From Lysobacteraceae bacterium CU05-9 (GTDB taxonomy: Bacteria > Pseudomonadota > Gammaproteobacteria > Xanthomonadales > Xanthomonadaceae), in contig SWJS01000001.1 in assembly GCA_007556525.1 (NCBI GenBank), positions 464,346-528,345 of the forward strand: a stretch of 64,000 nt of DNA, written 5' to 3'. The notes beneath the pieces were generated by a model. That model was not told the DNA's origin. It was given only the letters and a program-made list of their open reading frames with translations, and did no database searches. Positions 61,526-64,000 of this stretch are shown here, in pieces; the stretch's first letter is position 1; each line of letters opens with the position of its first letter. The position numbers were made by a program, and so were the translations under genes.

Positions 61526-62950
61526 TCATACCGAAGGTACAGAAGGCAGCGTCACACGAATCGAAGCCCCCTTCCCCAGTTCACCTTGCGCGTCGAGAGT
61601 GCCGCCATGACGGTCGATGATTCGCTTGACGGATGCCAGACCGATTCCATGACCTTCAAACTCATCCAAGCGATGCAGACGTTGGAATGGACGGAAAAGT
61701 TTGCCGGCGTATTTTTGGTTGAAACCGGCGCCGTTATCACGCACTTCAATTTCATTCCAAAACTTATTGCGCGCCTTACCCGCCACGATCACTTTCGGTG
61801 ACTCCGTTTCGCGCGTGAACTTGAAACTGTTACCCAGCAAGTTTGTAAACAGGTTACGTACAAGCGCTTTATCGCCACGCACTTTCAATCCATCCTGCAC
61901 ATCGACTTCAACGTTGTGACCGGGATATTGCATCTGGACTTCCAGCACAATCTCACGGATCATTTCAGATAGATCAATCGGCTCTACATTCAAAGGCGCC
62001 GTTGTGAGTCGCGACATTTTCAGCAACGCATCGATTAACTCACCCATGCGCGTTGTTGCACCGGTGATGCGGTCGAGATAATCCAACTCCTGCGGTTCAA
62101 GCTTGGCACTGGCAGTGTGCTTGAGAACCTGTCCAAAACCATCAATCGCACGCAATGGTCCACGCAAGTCATGCGACACACTGTATGCAAAGGATTCGAG
62201 TTCCGCGTTCGCCGCTTTTAATGCTTTCGTGCGTTCTTCCACGCGCTGCTCAAGCAACCGATTGTCGTCAGCGAGGATGCGATGATGCCGAACGAGATCA
62301 GTGAGATCTTCGAATTGCACCAATGAACTGAAAGTATCTTCGACTGTATCGGGTACTGGAATGTCGGCCATCCGCACGATGCGTGAACTCATGTCAGTCG
62401 CACGAATGATCTGCCTGTACTGCCGATGTGTTTCGCCCTGGAAATCGAACGCTTCAACTTCGACAAGTTTCTCGACATCCAAATTACCGAGCAATGATTC
62501 AAGATTCGCGCCAACCAACTCAATCGGTGCGCGTGCGAGCAAATGCGCGAATGCCGGATTGGCACTGAGAATCACGCCCTGATTGTCCGTCATGACTTGC
62601 GGCACGGAAGAAAACTCCATCGCAGTCGAAAGACGTTGCTCTGAACGTTGCTGCACTTGAGCAACTTTGTCACCGAGCTCACACGCACGGGCTTCAAGCG
62701 TCCGTGTCCAGCGGGTACCAATCGCAACGGCGAACAAACCGAAGATGCCGAATACGAAAATCGTGCCGCGGATTTTCTGCATTTCGTCATATGTCAGATG
62801 GCTGTTCTGGGTCAGCAAAATCCAAGCCAACACCATCATCACCAATATCACGGCAACGATGCCCACGCGCATCGCCAACATGTAAAAGCGAATGCGCTTC
62901 ATGATGGCTTCGTCGCCTACGGGGCGTGGAGTGGTTGTTTCCTGTGGCAT
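61526..62950 (-). CDS. Orphan sensor histidine kinase with PAS domain
   Basis: The 474-residue membrane kinase has two spans (about 21-47 and 63-82) with a short periplasmic loop. A PAS-like domain follows (about 110-220; LLARAPIELVGANLESLLG), then a coiled linker. The HisKA phosphoacceptor is in AYSVSHDLRGPLRAIDGFG, near residue 265. The HATPase domain has NLLGNSFKFT, VRDNGAGFN and GHGIGLASVKRI. No response regulator or other two-component gene lies beside it, so its partner is unknown. Its stop lies in a dispersed repeat. Confidence 0.92.
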   Translation of the reverse strand: MPQETTTPRPVGDEAIMKRIRFYMLAMRVGIVAVILVMMVLAWILLTQNSHLTYDEMQKIRGTIFVFGIFGLFAVAIGTRWTRTLEARACELGDKVAQVQQRSEQRLSTAMEFSSVPQVMTDNQGVILSANPAFAHLLARAPIELVGANLESLLGNLDVEKLVEVEAFDFQGETHRQYRQIIRATDMSSRIVRMADIPVPDTVEDTFSSLVQFEDLTDLVRHHRILADDNRLLEQRVEERTKALKAANAELESFAYSVSHDLRGPLRAIDGFGQVLKHTASAKLEPQELDYLDRITGATTRMGELIDALLKMSRLTTAPLNVEPIDLSEMIREIVLEVQMQYPGHNVEVDVQDGLKVRGDKALVRNLFTNLLGNSFKFTRETESPKVIVAGKARNKFWNEIEVRDNGAGFNQKYAGKLFRPFQRLHRLDEFEGHGIGLASVKRIIDRHGGTLDAQGELGKGASIRVTLPSVPSV

Positions 62951-63008
62951 TCAAGAAGTCTAGCTAAATGGCAGGCAACAGCATAGCGGAGCAATTGTTT
63001 GCATCAGG

Positions 63009-63014
63009 TATACT
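63009..63014 (+). promoter_or_regulatory. Candidate -10 for ssrA
   Basis: TATACT lies 57 bp before the mature tmRNA 5' end, in the 121-bp gap after the divergent kinase start. No convincing -35 was seen. Confidence 0.35.
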
Positions 63015-63071
63015 GAGCGGGACAAGATGAGAACCCTGTCGATTGGGGTTCATGTTGTTTCCGAAGAATAC

Positions 63072-63425
63072 GGGGGTGCACCTGGCTTCGACGGGGGTAG
63101 CGAAATCACTTGGCGCATGTCGTGGGGGTAACTTTCCACGTAAATCCAGTTACGAAAATCTAGTTGCCAACGACGACAACTACGCTCTCGCCGCTTAAGG
63201 CGTAGCCCTGAAACAACTTGTGCCCATGCTCGTTGCGTAAGGTTATTATCATGGGATCGCTTGGGTGGGCCACCTGTCCTCCCCTTGTTAACCCTTAACA
63301 GGTTGGTCCTTCGGTGCGCTGCGCACACTGTGCTACCGCGGGACGAGATTTAACAGTGAGCTAAGCATGTAGTGCCGGGGATGGAGTGCCTTCGGACGGC
63401 GGTTCGATTCCGCCCACCTCCACCA
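63072..63425 (+). ncRNA. ssrA: tmRNA (ssrA)
   Basis: The RNA acts as both tRNA-Ala and mRNA to rescue stalled ribosomes. The ends pair as GGGGGTG (63072-63078) with CACCTCC (63415-63421), followed by ACCA, so CCA is encoded. The tRNA-like part has GGTTCGATTCC. The tag frame at 63166-63198 reads ANDDNYALAA then TAA, almost the E. coli tag ANDENYALAA. The length is 354 bases. SmpB, its partner, is encoded 1.6 kb upstream. Confidence 0.97.
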
Positions 63426-63431
63426 ATCGAG

Positions 63432-63464
63432 AACGCCTGACTTCCCGGAGTTGGGCGTTTTTTT
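63432..63464 (+). terminator. Rho-independent terminator after ssrA
   Basis: AACGCC (63432-63437) pairs with GGCGTT (63454-63459), then a run of T. It begins 7 bp after the tmRNA 3' end. Confidence 0.82.
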
Positions 63465-63528
63465 CACGTGGAAATACCATTCACAGTGCTACCATTCACG
63501 CTTCGATGTAGATGAGCTGTGTGGAACG

Positions 63529-64000
63529 ATGCGGAAGTTGACAGCGGTTTTGCTGGGGTCATTAGGGCTGGTGCTTGCGGGAGGCGGCGCGTATCTGGCG
63601 AGCTTGAGTGGGAGCTGGTACTTCCTGTTTGCGGGGCTGGGCTTTGTCGCGAGCGCGGTCGGAATCTGGAAGTGGCGGAATTGGGGGTTGCTGATTTTTG
63701 CGGTGACGTTTGCGGCGACTCTAATCTGGTCGGTGTGGGAAGTGAAGTTGCAGTGGTGGCCGCTGGCTTCGCGCATTGGCATCCCGAGTTTGTTTGCGTT
63801 GTGGTTGGTTTTGCCGGTGTTCCGCAGGGCCTGGAACAAGCAGAACGGTCGTGATATCCGCACGTTTCCTGAGCTACTCACTGTCCTGACTGGCGTTGCC
63901 CTGGTCATCAGTGCCGTCGCGTTGTTCCGCGGGGCGGATCCGATCAAGGGCGAGCTGCCAATGGTGCAGACGAAGGGTGCTGTCGATTTAGGACCTGCCG
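63529..64000 (+). CDS. gcd: Membrane-bound PQQ glucose dehydrogenase, N-terminal part (cut by window)
   Basis: The ATG at 63529 opens a frame that runs off the window, 157 codons. It encodes five hydrophobic segments: about 4-24, 30-46, 52-68, 82-99 and 115-132, and then a periplasmic start ELPMVQTKGAVDLGP. Five N-terminal spans followed by a quinoprotein domain are the plan of membrane glucose/quinate-type dehydrogenases (GCD), which oxidise aldose in the periplasm and reduce ubiquinone. The catalytic propeller lies beyond the window, so the exact substrate class is open. Confidence 0.75.
   Translation, partial: MRKLTAVLLGSLGLVLAGGGAYLASLSGSWYFLFAGLGFVASAVGIWKWRNWGLLIFAVTFAATLIWSVWEVKLQWWPLASRIGIPSLFALWLVLPVFRRAWNKQNGRDIRTFPELLTVLTGVALVISAVALFRGADPIKGELPMVQTKGAVDLGPA

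Overview
The window looks like core chromosome of a gammaproteobacterium in or near the Xanthomonadaceae (Lysobacterales). The base composition seems only moderately G+C rich by eye, lower than typical Xanthomonas or Lysobacter. The placement rests on gene order I recall from that group: trxB-ftsK-lolA-rarA; smpB / ratA-rnfH / bamE / fur / recN / hrcA-grpE-dnaK-dnaJ-dapB-carA...carB-greA...prfB-lysS; a bamE (omlA) gene divergent from fur; and a YtrA-type regulator operon with a GGTG-N16-CACC operator. No insertion sequence, prophage, integrase or CRISPR array was seen, and there is no gene-free stretch longer than about 300 bases.

Layout. 1-12.7 kb: a cut-off acyltransferase and thioredoxin reductase; alanine dehydrogenase; ftsK, lolA and rarA; a small membrane protein, an NTF2-like protein and a hydrolase; a K+ channel; DUF2058, slyX and UDP-glucose dehydrogenase. 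12.8-14.6 kb: two FKBP-type foldases with export signals. 14.7-18.0 kb: a self-contained regulator/ABC-transporter/lipoprotein operon. 18-37 kb: central metabolism, with fumC, purB, the uL16 hydroxylase gene, the complete 2-oxoglutarate dehydrogenase set sucA-sucB-lpdA, a Ca2+/H+ antiporter, a LOG-family protein, an acrylyl-CoA reductase-like protein, an aldo/keto reductase, YjdM, and divergent acnB/acnA. 37-43 kb: fadD, then lysS, prfB (with its programmed frameshift) and greA. 43-52.5 kb: carB and carA, separated by two tandem secreted S9 peptidases, then dapB. 52.5-57.5 kb: the hrcA-grpE-dnaK-dnaJ chaperone cluster with sigma-32-like promoters. 57.5-64 kb: recN, fur, bamE, rnfH, ratA and smpB; an orphan sensor kinase; ssrA (tmRNA); and the start of a membrane glucose dehydrogenase gene.

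How the genes work together. The sucAB-lpd, acnA/acnB and fumC group covers much of the TCA cycle. SmpB and tmRNA, 1.6 kb apart, are the two halves of trans-translation. HrcA, sigma-32-type promoters and the DnaK machine form the heat-shock module. The 14.7-18 kb operon looks like an envelope-stress-type ABC export unit controlled by its own GntR regulator.

The most unusual features are: (1) families of 7-bp-period tandem repeats at gene ends, one of which, a dispersed ~32-bp element, supplies the last codons and stop of lysS and overlaps the stop of the sensor kinase; (2) a nested inverted-repeat element between ald and ftsK; (3) the duplicated S9 peptidases lodged inside carAB. I found no clearly new multi-gene defence or mobile system.
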